Below are positions 63,577 to 64,000 of a DNA stretch of 64,000 nt, one piece after another. Both the position numbers and the translations under genes were made by a program. The notes under the pieces were generated by a model. It saw nothing but the letters and a program-made list of their open reading frames with translations. It did not search any database and was not told where the DNA came from. The first letter of the stretch is position 1. Every line of letters begins with the position of its first letter. The DNA lies in contig CANMGU010000002.1 in NCBI GenBank assembly GCA_947497455.1, forward strand, positions 652,506 through 716,505, written 5' to 3'. This stretch comes from an uncultured Sphingomonadaceae bacterium (lineage in GTDB: Bacteria > Pseudomonadota > Alphaproteobacteria > Sphingomonadales > Sphingomonadaceae).

Positions 63577-64000
63577 ATGGTTTCACGGAGGAAAGTTCTG
63601 GTGACCGGGAGTGCATCGCTTGTGCTGCTGGGTGGAGGTCTCGGAGCATATATTGGAACGCGCTCAATTGCCAAGGCGCAGGAGCCATGGAAACAGGCCG
63701 CAACTGGCTTCGGAGATCCACGGCTTGACGCGCTGGCTTACGCTATCTTGGCCCCCAATCCACATAATCGCCAACCATGGCAGGTTCGTCTTCAAGGCGA
63801 TGACAGCTTTACGGTCTATTGCGATCTGGAAAAACGCTTGCAGCATACCGACCCGCCCAATCGTCAGATTACGATTGGCTTTGGAACATTTCTTGAACTG
63901 TTCCGCCAAGCCGCCGCAGAAAAAGGCTATTCTGCGGAAATTACGCCTTTCCCCGAAGGCGAGCCGGAACCGGTTCTCGATCGCCGTCCCATTGCGTCTG
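63577..64000 (+). CDS. Tat-exported Acg-type nitroreductase-like protein, 3' end outside window
   Basis: The first 141 codons of a protein that runs off the right edge with no stop. ATG 63577 has GGAGA seven bases upstream. The N-terminus carries a twin-arginine signal (V-S-R-R-K-V-L-V-T-G, then a long hydrophobic stretch, ending near A-K-A). The mature part has LDALAYAILAPNPHNRQPWQ, the N-P-H-N-x-Q-P-W motif of Acg/nitroreductase FMN-binding proteins, followed by ITIGFGTFLELFRQAA. Its Tat signal suggests it folds with flavin before export. The catalytic role is unknown. Confidence 0.82.
   Translation, partial: MVSRRKVLVTGSASLVLLGGGLGAYIGTRSIAKAQEPWKQAATGFGDPRLDALAYAILAPNPHNRQPWQVRLQGDDSFTVYCDLEKRLQHTDPPNRQITIGFGTFLELFRQAAAEKGYSAEITPFPEGEPEPVLDRRPIAS

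Noticed and set aside
1..64000. CRISPR arrays, insertion sequences, prophage or defence islands
   Set aside because: No evenly spaced direct repeats, transposase or integrase motifs, terminal repeats or known defence proteins were found; the only longer repeats are the two PEP-CTERM tails and short operator-like elements.

Overview
The window is a gene-dense chromosomal segment of an alphaproteobacterium, most likely a sphingomonad (order Sphingomonadales, Sphingorhabdus/Parasphingorhabdus/Sphingopyxis type). The reasons are the alphaproteobacterial RpoB/RpoC, two secreted proteins with the PEPxxWA-CTERM sorting tail typical of sphingomonads, a class I lysyl-tRNA synthetase, IhfA followed by a MerR-type gene, and CtrA-like TTAA-N7-TTAA sites. 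The genus is inference. I saw no tRNA, rRNA, CRISPR array, insertion sequence, integrase, prophage or toxin-antitoxin pair.

Layout. 1-2917: the end of a TetR gene, a DUF2975 / small HTH / DUF4386 cluster read leftward, and a divergent DUF2306-type membrane gene; palindromes lie between them. 3172-11978: rpoB and rpoC with a strong terminator, not attached to ribosomal protein genes. 12066-13814: two PEP-CTERM genes that share promoter motif, 3' end and terminator. 13825-16257: WrbA quinone reductase and pirin, divergent from a LysR regulator. 16438-18442: LysE-type exporter, secreted PDZ-M48 protease, small lipoprotein. 18519-24129: a leftward operon of RND adaptor, RND pump, MsrA and GalU. 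24271-30741: aquaporin, TsaC/Sua5, a DmdC-like acyl-CoA dehydrogenase with a DUF815 ATPase, a PQQ-type sugar dehydrogenase and two small proteins. 30763-33147: two GIN-domain (DUF2807) envelope proteins with a methyltransferase. 33256-37742: tandem universal stress protein, CPA2 K+/H+ antiporter, VOC protein behind a perfect FNR/FixK box, and an EEP phosphatase. 37775-44654: TetR regulator divergent from a complete TolC-adaptor-RND tripartite pump. 44677-48298: thioesterase, IhfA, MerR and a kynureninase-like/tryptophan 2,3-dioxygenase pair. 48453-54670: small proteins, then an NnrU / tandem PH-like membrane protein / DinG helicase / SixA phosphatase operon. 54783-58297: class I LysRS, DUF3291, a short asparaginase-type protein and a convergent YeeE/YedE transporter. 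58377-64000: double cupin, fatty acid desaturase, SDR, ArgE, a GAF-domain protein, a small winged-helix-like protein behind an exact CtrA consensus, and the start of a Tat-exported Acg-type nitroreductase running off the window.

Working together. Several neighbourhoods point to envelope and oxidative/electrophile stress: two RND systems, MsrA, WrbA with pirin, the universal stress protein with a CPA2 antiporter, and an FNR box. Others are core metabolism or translation (rpoBC, LysRS, TsaC, GalU, ArgE, IHF). Tight overlaps (ATGA, TGATG or TAGTG) join many same-strand pairs, so translational coupling is common. Function calls rest on recognisable motifs and family resemblance read by eye; no database search was run. 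The less ordinary material is the cis-regulatory structure between genes and a few unusual operon pairings, not any single clearly new system.
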